A DNA stretch of 64,000 nucleotides from Flavobacterium ginsengisoli. GTDB lineage: Bacteria; Bacteroidota; Bacteroidia; Flavobacteriales; Flavobacteriaceae. Location: contig NZ_CP121110.1 in the NCBI RefSeq assembly GCF_029625315.1, positions 5,350,541 through 5,414,540 on the forward strand, read 5' to 3'. The position numbers were made by a program, and so were the translations under genes. The notes under the pieces are model-generated. The model was given only the letters and a program-made list of their open reading frames with translations, had not been told where the DNA came from and made no database searches. Below are positions 8,051 through 17,757 of the stretch, one piece after another (the stretch's first letter is position 1; each line of letters starts with the position of its first letter).

Positions 8051-11044
8051 TTAAACCCAAAACATAATGGTTACTGTTGTACCGTTATGTTCGCTAAAAT
8101 TAATTTCTATTGAATTCTCTTTTGAATCTTGTAAAAGCGACAAACGCTCTTTGGTAAGTTGAATTCCTTTAGATTCATGAAGTTTATTTTTTTTGGCGAC
8201 ATTTATCCCCATTCCGTTGTCTATGATTTTACATTCTAAAATAGTTTCAGAAATCATTTTAAATGAGATTGTCAATTTAGGATTTTGGCTAGATTCGTTA
8301 AAGGCATGAACAAAAACATTCTCAACAAATGGCTGTAATAGCATTGTTGGGATCTCGGTAAAATGAGTATCTATTTCGTCTGAAATTAAGAGCTCAAAAG
8401 CAATAGGGTTTTCCAAACGCTTATTTTCAATTTTTATATATGCCTTTAAATACTCGATTTCTTCATCGATCGTGATTTTTTGTTTGGATGAGTTTTCAAG
8501 GGTTTTCCGAATCAATTTTGAAAATTCACTTATATAAATCATCGATTCTTCCATTTCTCTATGCGCAATATAAGACTGAATGGTATTCATTGCATTAAAT
8601 GTAAAATGCGGATTCATCTGGCTTAATAAAGCTTCTAATTTTGTCTCTGCAATACGACGCTGGACAATGATTTTTTCGTTTGATTTCTTTTTAATTCTTA
8701 GAAAAACCAATACGATTATAATAAGTAAAATGGTTGCAACCAAAGAAATAAACCACCAGCTTAACCAAAACGGTGGCTGAATATAAAGCTGTAAAATGGT
8801 AAAAACTTTCGATTTTCCTGCGTTCATATCAAAAACTTCAATCATTACATTGTAGTTTCCAGTAGGCAAATAAGGAAGAAATAAATTGGTCTTTTCGCTG
8901 TACGGACTCCAACGATTGTTACTATTTAAACGATATCTGAATTTCAGTTTGTTTGGGAATGAATGTCCTTTAGGAATAAAATCTATGGAAAAAGAATTGT
9001 ACTTATAGTCAGAAATCAGTTGTTTTGAATTGTATCTAAACCATTTGTATTCTGATGATTTTAAAGGAACGTTATTGATGGCAATCTTACTAATTCCGAT
9101 CTCAGAAACAGTCAATTGTGTTGCCGTCAAACGATTTAAATCTATGGTGTAATAGCCTTTTTTGGTTCCGAGCCATAAACTGTTTTCAAAAATTTGCGAG
9201 GTTGTAATTTTAGAATCTTGAAGACCTTGCTCTTTATCAATAAGTCTTATAACACCGTTTTTATAAATGTTTATGCCTTTTTCTGTTCCAATCAAGATAT
9301 AGTCTTTGTAAGCTTCAAGAAATAGAATGGTGTTTCCGATAATTTCTTTTTTCGAAATGGTATTCAGTATTTTAAACGATTTTGAATCGTCAATTACAAA
9401 AACATCTCCAAATTCAGCCGCTAAAATAAGTTGGCCTTTATTGTTTTTTGTAATGTGTTTGAACTTTTTTTCTTTCCAGATTCCATCAGTTAAATACGAT
9501 TTGAATTGATCTTTTTCATGTACAAACAAACCATTAAAAACAGATATAAGGTAGGTTTTCCCCTTATTATTTAAAATTTTTACAATGTCTAAAGGTGTGT
9601 GTTTATCAAATTCCGAAAAATGTTTGGCTTTTAAATTTGGCAAATCATCATATACGCGTACGCCTCCGTAAGGAATCGTTTCTATAAATTTATGATCATT
9701 TGTAAAACCAATTTTATAAGTATGAATCGGACTGTAGCTTATTATTTTGCCTTCAAAATTAAGTTCAAAAATTCCAATATTACTTGTAACCCATAAAGAA
9801 TTCTGATGTTTTAAAAGTTCATAAAACTCAATTTTGTTTTCAGGAATATTATAATCCAATTCATAATATCCATCGGCATGTGTGGGAAGTTTTAATTTTG
9901 TTTTTTTTATGAAATCAGTTTCATATTTTTTGAAATCGGATAATGAAATGTTTTTTAAAGCATTATTTTCATTGTTTAAAAATGTAATTCCATTTTGATG
10001 CAATATTATTTTTTGAGTTTTAATAGCTTCAAAATCAATAATGGTTTTATCATTGAAATTATAGTAATTGATTATTTGATCTAATTGAACTTCATAAATT
10101 CCATTGTCTTTTGAACCTACGTAAAGAATGTTTTTTTTGCCATTATATACAACATTCAGCAAATTCTTCGAAGTGATTCCGTATGATTCTGAAATGTCGA
10201 TCATTTTATCATCAGAAATAGAATAAAGCCCGCCGCTTAAATCAAAAACACCCCAAGCTGCGGCATACAGAGTATTTTGGCTATCTTTTGCAAAGTCCCA
10301 AACAATAGAATTTCCAATTGGTTTTAATTTCTTTTTATTTGAAATTAAATCTTCAACTTTAAAGCGATCAATAAAACCTTTATTTCCAGAATAAATAATA
10401 TAATCGTAAAAGCCTAAACCGTAAAGAAATTTATGTCTAAAAACTTCCTGAATTATTGGAGCTTTGTTTTCATAAATTATTTTAAATAAGCCTTCATTTA
10501 TAGTCGAAAAATAAACTTCATTCTCAAAAACAAAAAAATCTGAAACCAAAAAAACACCAAACTGTGGTAAAATGCCTTTTGGAACTAGAACTTTATTGGT
10601 TTTAATATCAATTATTGCAGGACCTAATTCTGTACCAACATACATTTTGTTTTTGAATGGTAATAGTTTTCGAACCCTTTCATTTGGCAATTTTTGTTTT
10701 TTAGTAAAGACAGTAAACTCCCTGCCATCAAATTTAGTTACGCCACCGCTGTAGCTTGCAAACCAGATATTTCCGTCAGCATCTTCAGAAATGTCCCAAC
10801 AGCTATTATGGCCTAATCCGGTGCTTTCATCCAGATTGGTAAACATGCCGTTTTCCATTCTAGAGACACCATTTTCTGTTCCAATCCATAAAACATTTTT
10901 AGAATCTAAAAACAAGGCACGAACAGCATTATTGGGTAGACCTTCAGTTGTTGTATAATTTTTTGACGGAAAATATTGTCCAAAGAAAAATATTGGAAAG
11001 AAAAAAAGAAATGAACAAAATCTAAGCTTATTTTGTGATGGCAT
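8051..11044 (-). CDS. Two-component sensor histidine kinase with Reg_prop propeller, Y_Y_Y and LytS-type kinase domain
   Basis: A 997-residue membrane kinase. It has a signal peptide (residues 1-22, LRFCSFLFFFPIFFFG). A periplasmic two-component-regulator beta-propeller spans ~25-640 (repeats such as LFLDSKNVLWIGTENGVSRM and DISEDADGNIWFASYSGGV). A Y_Y_Y domain follows at ~690-765, with one transmembrane helix at ~775-800. The cytosolic His_kinase domain has phospho-acceptor motif QMNPHFTFNAMN and an HATPase with MLLQPFVENV and DNGMGI. The start at 11044 overlaps the repaired end of the response regulator by 17 bp, so the pair is translationally coupled. The ligand is unknown; propeller kinases of this layout sense glycans in gut Bacteroidetes, but the LytS output domain here is different. 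Confidence 0.9.
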   Translation of the reverse strand: MPSQNKLRFCSFLFFFPIFFFGQYFPSKNYTTTEGLPNNAVRALFLDSKNVLWIGTENGVSRMENGMFTNLDESTGLGHNSCWDISEDADGNIWFASYSGGVTKFDGREFTVFTKKQKLPNERVRKLLPFKNKMYVGTELGPAIIDIKTNKVLVPKGILPQFGVFLVSDFFVFENEVYFSTINEGLFKIIYENKAPIIQEVFRHKFLYGLGFYDYIIYSGNKGFIDRFKVEDLISNKKKLKPIGNSIVWDFAKDSQNTLYAAAWGVFDLSGGLYSISDDKMIDISESYGITSKNLLNVVYNGKKNILYVGSKDNGIYEVQLDQIINYYNFNDKTIIDFEAIKTQKIILHQNGITFLNNENNALKNISLSDFKKYETDFIKKTKLKLPTHADGYYELDYNIPENKIEFYELLKHQNSLWVTSNIGIFELNFEGKIISYSPIHTYKIGFTNDHKFIETIPYGGVRVYDDLPNLKAKHFSEFDKHTPLDIVKILNNKGKTYLISVFNGLFVHEKDQFKSYLTDGIWKEKKFKHITKNNKGQLILAAEFGDVFVIDDSKSFKILNTISKKEIIGNTILFLEAYKDYILIGTEKGINIYKNGVIRLIDKEQGLQDSKITTSQIFENSLWLGTKKGYYTIDLNRLTATQLTVSEIGISKIAINNVPLKSSEYKWFRYNSKQLISDYKYNSFSIDFIPKGHSFPNKLKFRYRLNSNNRWSPYSEKTNLFLPYLPTGNYNVMIEVFDMNAGKSKVFTILQLYIQPPFWLSWWFISLVATILLIIIVLVFLRIKKKSNEKIIVQRRIAETKLEALLSQMNPHFTFNAMNTIQSYIAHREMEESMIYISEFSKLIRKTLENSSKQKITIDEEIEYLKAYIKIENKRLENPIAFELLISDEIDTHFTEIPTMLLQPFVENVFVHAFNESSQNPKLTISFKMISETILECKIIDNGMGINVAKKNKLHESKGIQLTKERLSLLQDSKENSIEINFSEHNGTTVTIMFWV

Positions 11045-11784
11045 CTATAAGCTTGTTTTTTGTAAATTTTTTGTCTGAAACCTGAATTTCATGACCAGAA
11101 GTCATTTGTAGTTTAAATTCTTCCGATTTAAATTTTTTGACATATGCGAGCATTAATCAAATAACTTCTGTGAACTTTTAAGAAGTTTTTTTCTGATTCT
11201 AATAATTCGCAGATTTCTTTAAGGGACTTTGTAGCGCAATATTTATGATCTTTAGTATAAATGTCGGTATAAGGACCTTCTGACTTGCAAAACAAAATTT
11301 CGTTAAGTTGAATGACGTCGAAGCCTGTTTTTGATGCAAGGGCAATTCGTTGTTTTCCTGAAGATTGGTTTTCTCTATTTTCCTTTAATAGTTGATATCT
11401 ATCTAAACTATCTTTTTTTTCTAAAGCTAAATCTAGTTTACTAATGGCAGTTTTAAAATCTGGTATATGAATTGGTTTTATTAAATAGTCTAAAGCACTA
11501 TTTTTAATGGCTTGCAATGCATGCTCTTTATATGCCGTTGTAAAAATAATTTCAAATGGAATTGTGTCAAAGTAAGAAAGCAAATCAAAGCCGTTTTCAC
11601 CAGGCATTTGAATATCAAGAAAAACAAGATCTGGAGATTTTTTTTTAATTGATTCTAAAGCTGAGGGAACAGAACTGCATTGTTCGACTATTTCGATTTT
11701 GTCATCATAAATTTGCTTACAGAGTGTCTCTATAAGATTTCTTGCAGACAATTCATCATCAACAATAATAGCTTTAATTTTCAT
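11028..11784 (-). CDS. LytTR-family response regulator (one frame break near the 3' end)
   Basis: A cytosolic response regulator with an N-terminal receiver domain: acidic pair DD at 9-10, phospho-acceptor D57 in VFLDIQMP, lysine in LIKPIH. The C-terminal LytTR DNA-binding domain contains FLKVHRSYLIN. As printed, the frame ends at 11128 in an implausible ARICQKI. GCGAGC at 11146-11151 (GCTCGC on the coding strand) is probably GCAGC. With that change the protein continues as NAAYVKKFKSEEFKLQMTSG and on to a stop at 11028, completing the LytTR domain at ~251 residues, the family's usual size. It is the partner of the kinase encoded immediately downstream. Confidence 0.9.
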
Positions 11785-11945
11785 CTTTGGTGTGGCGTTT
11801 AAAAATAATTCTACTCTTGGGCTTTTATTTGGTGCAACTCAAATATCCTGAGAAATATATTATTTGTACTAATATGAATTGAAAAATCAAATATAATATA
11901 TTCTGTATGAATATATCTATGATCTTTAATGCGTCCAAAAGAAAA

Positions 11946-13730
11946 TTATTCAATCGTCATAGAACGAAGTTTTGTTCTATATGCTTCAAGCGCTATTGAT
12001 TTAGAAATAAAACCATAATATTTTCCATCTCTTAAAACAGGCAGAAAAGCTGATTTTGAAGTTTCGAACTTCTTCATAACAATTTCCATACTATCCAGAG
12101 TTGAAATTGTTGCCAATGGCGCTTTCATAACATCTCTAATATGGGTGTATTTAACACGATAGGCATTGAAGATAATTTCGCGAATGTCATTAAAGTGTAC
12201 AACTCCAATTAAATCTTTGTCATGGTTGACAACGGCAAAAACAACTTGGTTGGAGTGTGAAATCAAATCGACTAATTTGCTTAAGTTTTCATCTGGATGA
12301 ACGGTAAGATAATCGCACTGAATAATAGTGTCAATTTCTAAAGTAGAAAGAATATTAGAATCTTTATTGCTGGTAAAGGCATGTCCTTTTTTTGCTAAAC
12401 CTTTTACGTCAAGCGAATACTTTTCGTAACGTTTAGAAATGGCAAAACTGATTGAAGAAACAATCATTAGAGGAATCATTAATCCGTAACCTCCTGTGAT
12501 TTCTGCAATTAAGAAAATAGCCGTAAGCGGAGCATGAAATAAGCCACTCAAAATTCCAGCCATTCCAACCATTGTAAAGTTGCTGATAGGAAGTTTAGAT
12601 AAGCCAATCAGTGTAACCAATTTAGAAAAGAAATAGCCTAAATAAGATCCTAAAAATAGAGAAGGGGCAAAGTTTCCACCATTTCCACCGCTGCCAATGG
12701 TTAATCCAGAAGCAAAAACTTTAACCATTGCTGTTGCGCCAACAAACAAAAGCAGAACCCATTGATTATTTCTAAAATCGGCAAACAAAGTATTATCTAA
12801 TAAAAGGCCAGGATCTGCATCAGATAATGTTTTAATGCTTTCGTATCCTTCACCAAATAGTGTCGGAAAAATAAAAATTAACAACGCCAATAGCGATGAA
12901 CCGATTAGAGCTTTTTTGTATGGATTAATTTGCTGTTTGGCAAAATAATGTTCTACTTTTTGGAAATTTCTCGAGTAATAAATAGCGACTAATCCTGTAA
13001 TAACTCCTAAAATAACGTAAAATGGGATATTGTGATAATCGAACGTTTCTTGTTTTTTGAAGCTCAATAAAATGCTTTCATCTAAAACAATCGCAGAAAC
13101 CAAAGCACCTGTAGCAGCAGAAATCATAATAGGAGTGAAGGCAGAAATACTAACATCTACCAATAAGACTTCAATCGCAAAAAGCACCCCAGCAATTGGC
13201 GCATTAAATGCGGCAGCAATTCCGGCCGCAACGCCACAGCCAATTAATAAAGTTCTGTCTTTGTATTGTAGCTTATAGTTTTGAGCAAAATTAGAACCAA
13301 AAGCGGCTCCTGTTATCACAATCGGACTCTCTAAACCAGCAGAACCACCTAAACCAACCGTTAACGAACTGGTAATAATCTGGGCATACATTTGCTTTTT
13401 CGGGATAATACTTGCTTTTTTTGCAACGGCATAAAGTATTTGTGAAGTTCCTTTTTGAATAGTTCCGTTAAGGACTTTTTTTACTACAAAAACCGTCAGT
13501 AATATACCAATAATAGGTAAAATACTGTTAATGAAACTCAATTTTAAAATTCCGTTAATGTATGTAGCGAAAGAAAAAACACTGTGTGCGAATGTTTTAA
13601 GGACAATTACTGCAAACGCACACGATATTCCTGTTAAAACACTAGATAAAAAAAGGAATTGTTTTGGTGTCATTAATGATTGAGCCAAAGCAATTATACT
13701 TTCAAGTCGTCTGAAATATTTTTTTATCAT
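11946..13730 (-). CDS. CLC-family chloride channel/transporter with CBS pair
   Basis: A 594-residue inner-membrane protein. CLC selectivity motifs are visible: GGSAGLESPIVITG (the gating glutamate in GLESP, near residue 135) and GSGGNGGNFAPSLFLGSYLG (near 345). The membrane core has about ten or more hydrophobic helices up to ~425. Two CBS domains follow at ~470-585 (TVHPDENLSKLVDLI, ATISTLDSMEIVMKKFE), which usually bind adenine nucleotides. The glutamate at the gate fits a Cl-/H+ exchanger, but exchange versus channel cannot be decided from sequence alone. Monocistronic, with a 215-bp gap to the upstream end of the regulator operon. Confidence 0.92.
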   Translation of the reverse strand: MIKKYFRRLESIIALAQSLMTPKQFLFLSSVLTGISCAFAVIVLKTFAHSVFSFATYINGILKLSFINSILPIIGILLTVFVVKKVLNGTIQKGTSQILYAVAKKASIIPKKQMYAQIITSSLTVGLGGSAGLESPIVITGAAFGSNFAQNYKLQYKDRTLLIGCGVAAGIAAAFNAPIAGVLFAIEVLLVDVSISAFTPIMISAATGALVSAIVLDESILLSFKKQETFDYHNIPFYVILGVITGLVAIYYSRNFQKVEHYFAKQQINPYKKALIGSSLLALLIFIFPTLFGEGYESIKTLSDADPGLLLDNTLFADFRNNQWVLLLFVGATAMVKVFASGLTIGSGGNGGNFAPSLFLGSYLGYFFSKLVTLIGLSKLPISNFTMVGMAGILSGLFHAPLTAIFLIAEITGGYGLMIPLMIVSSISFAISKRYEKYSLDVKGLAKKGHAFTSNKDSNILSTLEIDTIIQCDYLTVHPDENLSKLVDLISHSNQVVFAVVNHDKDLIGVVHFNDIREIIFNAYRVKYTHIRDVMKAPLATISTLDSMEIVMKKFETSKSAFLPVLRDGKYYGFISKSIALEAYRTKLRSMTIE

Positions 13731-13803
13731 TCTGTTTTAAAATTATCGATCTTACAAAATTAGATTATAATCTTGTTTAAAAAAATATAAAATCAAGAAA
13801 GAA

Positions 13804-15492
13804 TTAAAAACCAGAGGCTGCATCATCTCCTCTAAAATCTGCTCCACCTTCTAATCTATTGTCTGGCAAAATCAAAATAGCATCAACTTTTCCAATAATT
13901 GGAGTTGGTTTTTCGTTTATAATGTAATGCTTAGCTTTTAGAGTGTCTATAGTTTTAGTTTCAAAAGTATTTGGTTCAAAAGTAATTAAATCTGGCAACC
14001 ATTGATGATGAAAACGTGGAGCATTAACTGCTTCTTGCATGCTTAATTTGTATTCGTAAACGTTTAAAATAGTCTGTAAAACAGAAGTAATAATTGTCGA
14101 TCCTCCTGGAGTTCCTACTACCATAAAAAGTTTTCCGTCTTTCTCTACAATTGTTGGCGTCATAGAACTTAACATACGTTTTTGTGGTGCAATGCTGTTC
14201 GCTTCATTTCCAACTAAACCAAACATATTTGGAGATCCAGGTTTAGCGCTGAAATCATCCATTTCATTATTCAAAAAGAAACCTAAATCGTCGCAATAGT
14301 ATTTAGAACCATAACCATCATTTAAAGTTGTTGTAGTGGCAATTGCGTTTCCAAATTGGTCTACTATTGAATAATGTGTGGTTTCTGTACTTTCAGCATA
14401 ATTAACTTTGCCTTCTTTTATTTCAGTAGATAAGGTCGCCTTTTCCGGATTAAAACTTGCCATTCTTTCGCGCAGATAGTTTTCATCCAATAATTCTTTC
14501 AACGGAATTTTTACAAAGTCGGGATCACCCAAAAAGTAGCTTCTGTCTGCATATGCTCTTCTTTCTGCTTCAACAATAACCTGAATTGCAGCTGGGGAAT
14601 TGTGCCCCATTTTGGCTAAATCATAAGGTTCAAGCATTTTTAAAATTTGAGCCAAACAAATTCCACCACTACTTGGCGGAGCCATCGAAGTTATTTTTAA
14701 ATCCTTGTAAGTAAACTGAAGTGGCTTTCTCCATATAGCTTCATACTTTGCCAAATCAGCCATAGTAATAATCCCGCCTTTTTCTTTAAGGTAATTGACT
14801 AGGATTTTTGCCGTTTCGCCTTTATAAAATTCATTTCTTCCTTTTTTCTGAATCCTTTTTAAAGTCTTTGCTAGTGCTGGATATTTTATAGTATCATTTT
14901 CTTTGTAAGTTTTTGATGCGGGAGAATCTTCTCCATTTATTTTTACAATGCTTTCATGATAATCTTTTAAACTTTTTTCTTGTTTTTTGGTAACGATAAC
15001 CCCTCTTTCAGCTAAAGCAATTACAGGTTCTAGGATTTTAGAAATTGGCATGGTGCCATATTTTTTATGAACTGCAAAAACTCCCGCAATAGTTCCAGGT
15101 ACACCAATTGCAAGCGCAGTTTGTGTGCTTTTTCCTTTTATTACATTTCCTTCACTATCTAAAAACATGTCTTTTGTGGCTGCCAACGGAGCTTTTTCTC
15201 GATAATCTAAAGAACCAACTTCGCCATTTGCTTTTCGGTAAACCATAAATCCGCCGCCTCCAATGTTTCCTGCAAAAGGAAAAGCAACTGCAAGAGCTAA
15301 TTCAGTTCCTACCATGGCATCAAAAGCATTTCCGCCTCTTTTCATAATGTCAGCGCCAATTTTTGAAGCTTCTTCGCGAGCAGAAACTACCATTGCTTTT
15401 GTAACAACTAATCCGGTTGGTTTTGAAACGGCATCTTGCGCATTGATGCTATTTAGGTATAAAAGTGCTATTAAAAGTGTAATTTTTTTCAT
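13804..15492 (-). CDS. ggt: Gamma-glutamyltransferase
   Basis: A periplasmic Ntn-hydrolase that removes the gamma-glutamyl group from glutathione and related compounds. It has a signal peptide (MKKITLLIALLYLNSINAQD). The self-cleavage and nucleophile site is TTHYSIVD with T371 as predicted first residue of the small subunit. Also present are PPSSGGICLAQILKM, the conserved NEMDDF and GTPGGSTI near the oxyanion region. At 562 residues it is of normal length, with no frame problem. Separate transcription unit; the next gene upstream starts 57 bp away on the same strand. Confidence 0.95.
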   Translation of the reverse strand: MKKITLLIALLYLNSINAQDAVSKPTGLVVTKAMVVSAREEASKIGADIMKRGGNAFDAMVGTELALAVAFPFAGNIGGGGFMVYRKANGEVGSLDYREKAPLAATKDMFLDSEGNVIKGKSTQTALAIGVPGTIAGVFAVHKKYGTMPISKILEPVIALAERGVIVTKKQEKSLKDYHESIVKINGEDSPASKTYKENDTIKYPALAKTLKRIQKKGRNEFYKGETAKILVNYLKEKGGIITMADLAKYEAIWRKPLQFTYKDLKITSMAPPSSGGICLAQILKMLEPYDLAKMGHNSPAAIQVIVEAERRAYADRSYFLGDPDFVKIPLKELLDENYLRERMASFNPEKATLSTEIKEGKVNYAESTETTHYSIVDQFGNAIATTTTLNDGYGSKYYCDDLGFFLNNEMDDFSAKPGSPNMFGLVGNEANSIAPQKRMLSSMTPTIVEKDGKLFMVVGTPGGSTIITSVLQTILNVYEYKLSMQEAVNAPRFHHQWLPDLITFEPNTFETKTIDTLKAKHYIINEKPTPIIGKVDAILILPDNRLEGGADFRGDDAASGF

Positions 15493-15548
15493 GTGTAATA
15501 AGGTTAAAATGAGTTAGAGTGTAAGCAGTTTTTGTTTTGCTTGTGCTC

Positions 15549-16097
15549 TCATTTCTTCAAAAAAAGAGTGAATTCTTTTTCAAATTCGTCGTAAAATTCA
15601 GTGAGCTCTTCAACAGCAAACTGCATTTGAGAAATGTTTTTAGATCTTCTGTCCATTTGAGTTAAAATATGCTGAATTCCTTCAGTTGTACGATAACTTA
15701 CAAGCCAGTTTCTTTCAATCATATAAGGCATTAAACCTTGTGTCCTTTCGGTTAAGATTTCGTAATTATCGTGTAAGGAGTGATAAAATCGCTTTACGAA
15801 AAGTTCTAACTTTTCATCCGAATATTTTTCCCAGTTTTTGGCTAGAAAATGATCGTAAACAATATCTACAATTACGCCGGCATAATGATGATATCTGTCA
15901 TGCAGACGTTTGGTGCTAGTTCTAAAAATATCGTGAGAATCGGTATAAGTATCTATGAATCGATGCAGTAAAATTCCTTTTTGTACATCTTCAGGAAAAT
16001 GCTCAAACTGTTTTCCGCGAATTCCGTCAGCCATAAAATTCCCAATTTTAATCAGATCATTTTCTCCAGAAAGGTATATGTGGGCTAAGAAATTCAT
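15549..16097 (-). CDS. Acyl carrier protein phosphodiesterase (AcpH family)
   Basis: A 182-residue cytosolic protein. The start MNFLAHIYLSG and the HD-like metal-binding pattern (GNFMADGIRG, LLHRFIDTYTDSH, YAGVIVDIVYDHFLA) match AcpH, the enzyme that removes 4'-phosphopantetheine from holo-ACP. Bacteroidetes homologues are often annotated this way without biochemistry. It is divergent from glmM across a 206-bp intergenic region and lies upstream of ggt on the same strand. Confidence 0.85.
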   Translation of the reverse strand: MNFLAHIYLSGENDLIKIGNFMADGIRGKQFEHFPEDVQKGILLHRFIDTYTDSHDIFRTSTKRLHDRYHHYAGVIVDIVYDHFLAKNWEKYSDEKLELFVKRFYHSLHDNYEILTERTQGLMPYMIERNWLVSYRTTEGIQHILTQMDRRSKNISQMQFAVEELTEFYDEFEKEFTLFLKK

Positions 16098-16107
16098 TTT
16101 TTTATAA

Positions 16108-16263
16108 GTTTCTAAGAATCGAAGTTTCTAAGATTCTGAGTTATTTTAGTAAATGTATAAAAACTTTTTTAAATCATTTTGTTATAAAAATAGCGAGATA
16201 TAAGTAGTTTCTTATAGGTTAAATTTAAAATCTTAGAAACTTAGCGCCTTAGTAACTCGGTAA
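16108..16263. repeat. Degenerate short repeats in the AcpH-glmM intergenic region
   Basis: GTTTCTAAGAATC (16108-16120) is repeated as GTTTCTAAGATTC (16124-16136) and appears inverted as AATCTTAGAAAC (16229-16240). From 16232 to 16263 there are four degenerate 8-base units: CTTAGAAA, CTTAGCGC, CTTAGTAA, CTCGGTAA. Role unknown; they lie just upstream of the glmM promoter. Confidence 0.55.
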
Positions 16264-16269
16264 CTTTTT

Positions 16270-16277
16270 TATATTTG
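16270..16277 (+). promoter_or_regulatory. Putative glmM promoter, -7 element
   Basis: TATATTTG matches the Bacteroidetes/Flavobacterium -7 consensus TAnnTTTG and lies 27 bases before the glmM ATG. No convincing -33 TTG was found. Confidence 0.5.
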
Positions 16278-16303
16278 TAAAAAAATAACCCTAACTCACA
16301 AAA

Positions 16304-17692
16304 ATGACTTTAATAAAATCTATTTCTGGAATCCGTGGAACGATCGGAGGAAAAGTGGGAGATAATCTAACTCCTGTTGATGCAGTGAAATTTGCGTCGG
16401 CGTACGGAACTTTCTTAAAAAATAATATTGCTAAAGATAAATTGACTGTTGTAATTGGCCGTGATGCTAGAATTTCTGGACCGATGATTCATAATTTAGT
16501 AGTGAATACTTTAATTGGTCTTGGGATCGATGTTATCGATCTTGGGCTTTCTACAACTCCAACTGTTGAAGTGGCTGTTCCGTTAGAAAAAGCAGATGGC
16601 GGAATTATTTTAACAGCATCTCACAATCCAAAACAATGGAATGCTTTAAAATTATTAAATGCAAAAGGAGAATTTTTAAGCGGTGCCGACGGAGCAAAAA
16701 TTCTTGAAATTGCAGAAGCAGAAGCTTTCGATTTTTCTGATGTTGATAGTTTAGGTGAAGTGATTTCAAATGACGCTTATATGGATATTCATATCGATGA
16801 AGTTTTAAACTTGCCATTGGTTGATATAGAAGCGGTTAAAGAAGCTAAATTTAAAGTGGTTGTTGATGGTGTAAATTCATCTGGAGGAATTATTATTCCT
16901 AAACTGCTAAAATTAATGGGAGTTGAAGTGGTTGAATTGTATTGCGAACCAAACGGACATTTTCCTCATAACCCTGAGCCATTAAAAGAACATTTAACTG
17001 ATATTTCTGAGCTTGTTGTAAAAGAAAAAGCTGATTTTGGTATTGTAGTAGATCCAGATGTTGACCGTTTGGCTTTTATTAGCGAAGACGGAGAAATGTT
17101 TGGCGAAGAATATACTTTGGTAGCTTGCGCAGATTACGTTTTGAGTAAAACTCCAGGAAATACCGTTTCTAATATGTCATCTTCTCGTGCTTTAAGAGAT
17201 GTTACGAAAGCACACGGCGGAAGTTATGAAGCAAGTGCAGTAGGAGAGGTGAATGTGGTAGAATTAATGAAGAAAAACAACGCTATTATTGGTGGTGAAG
17301 GAAACGGTGGAATTATCTATCCAGAATTGCACTATGGAAGAGACAGTCTAGTAGGAGTTGCTTTGTTTTTGACGCATTTAGCAAACAAAAAAATGCCAGT
17401 TTCTGCTTTGAGAGCTTCTTATCCAGAGTATTACATGAGTAAAAATAAGATTGAATTGACACCTCAAATTGATGTTGATGCAATTTTAACTCAAATGACA
17501 GAGAAATATAAAAACGAAGATATCTCGACAATTGATGGTGTAAAAATTGATTTTGCAACAGAATGGGTTCATTTAAGAAAATCAAACACAGAGCCAATTA
17601 TTCGTATTTATACTGAAGCGCCTTCTCAAGATGCAGCAGATAAATTAGCACTAAGAATTATTGATGAAATCAAAATGATCGCTGGAATCTAA
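16304..17692 (+). CDS. glmM: Phosphoglucosamine mutase
   Basis: A cytosolic alpha-D-phosphohexomutase converting glucosamine 6-phosphate to glucosamine 1-phosphate for UDP-GlcNAc, feeding peptidoglycan and lipid A. Residues: phospho-serine S106 in TASHNPKQWN; magnesium loop DPDVDR (250-255); sugar-binding GEGNGGIIYPELHYGRDSL; C-terminal phosphate loop RKSNTEPIIRIYTEA. At 462 residues it is typical of the Bacteroidetes form. Phosphomannomutase cannot be fully excluded from motifs, but a single intact paralog of this form is usually GlmM. A strong bidirectional terminator follows. Confidence 0.9.
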   Translation: MTLIKSISGIRGTIGGKVGDNLTPVDAVKFASAYGTFLKNNIAKDKLTVVIGRDARISGPMIHNLVVNTLIGLGIDVIDLGLSTTPTVEVAVPLEKADGGIILTASHNPKQWNALKLLNAKGEFLSGADGAKILEIAEAEAFDFSDVDSLGEVISNDAYMDIHIDEVLNLPLVDIEAVKEAKFKVVVDGVNSSGGIIIPKLLKLMGVEVVELYCEPNGHFPHNPEPLKEHLTDISELVVKEKADFGIVVDPDVDRLAFISEDGEMFGEEYTLVACADYVLSKTPGNTVSNMSSSRALRDVTKAHGGSYEASAVGEVNVVELMKKNNAIIGGEGNGGIIYPELHYGRDSLVGVALFLTHLANKKMPVSALRASYPEYYMSKNKIELTPQIDVDAILTQMTEKYKNEDISTIDGVKIDFATEWVHLRKSNTEPIIRIYTEAPSQDAADKLALRIIDEIKMIAGI

Positions 17693-17712
17693 GATTTCAG
17701 TTTTTAAATAGA

Positions 17713-17748
17713 AAAAAGCCTCTTTAGAAATTTCTAAAGAGGCTTTTT
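17713..17748. terminator. Bidirectional terminator between glmM and the acyltransferase gene
   Basis: AAAAAGCCTCTTTAGAAA (17713-17730) is followed directly by its exact reverse complement (17731-17748). It ends in T runs on both strands and lies between convergent genes. Confidence 0.9.
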
Positions 17749-17757
17749 ATATTTAGA

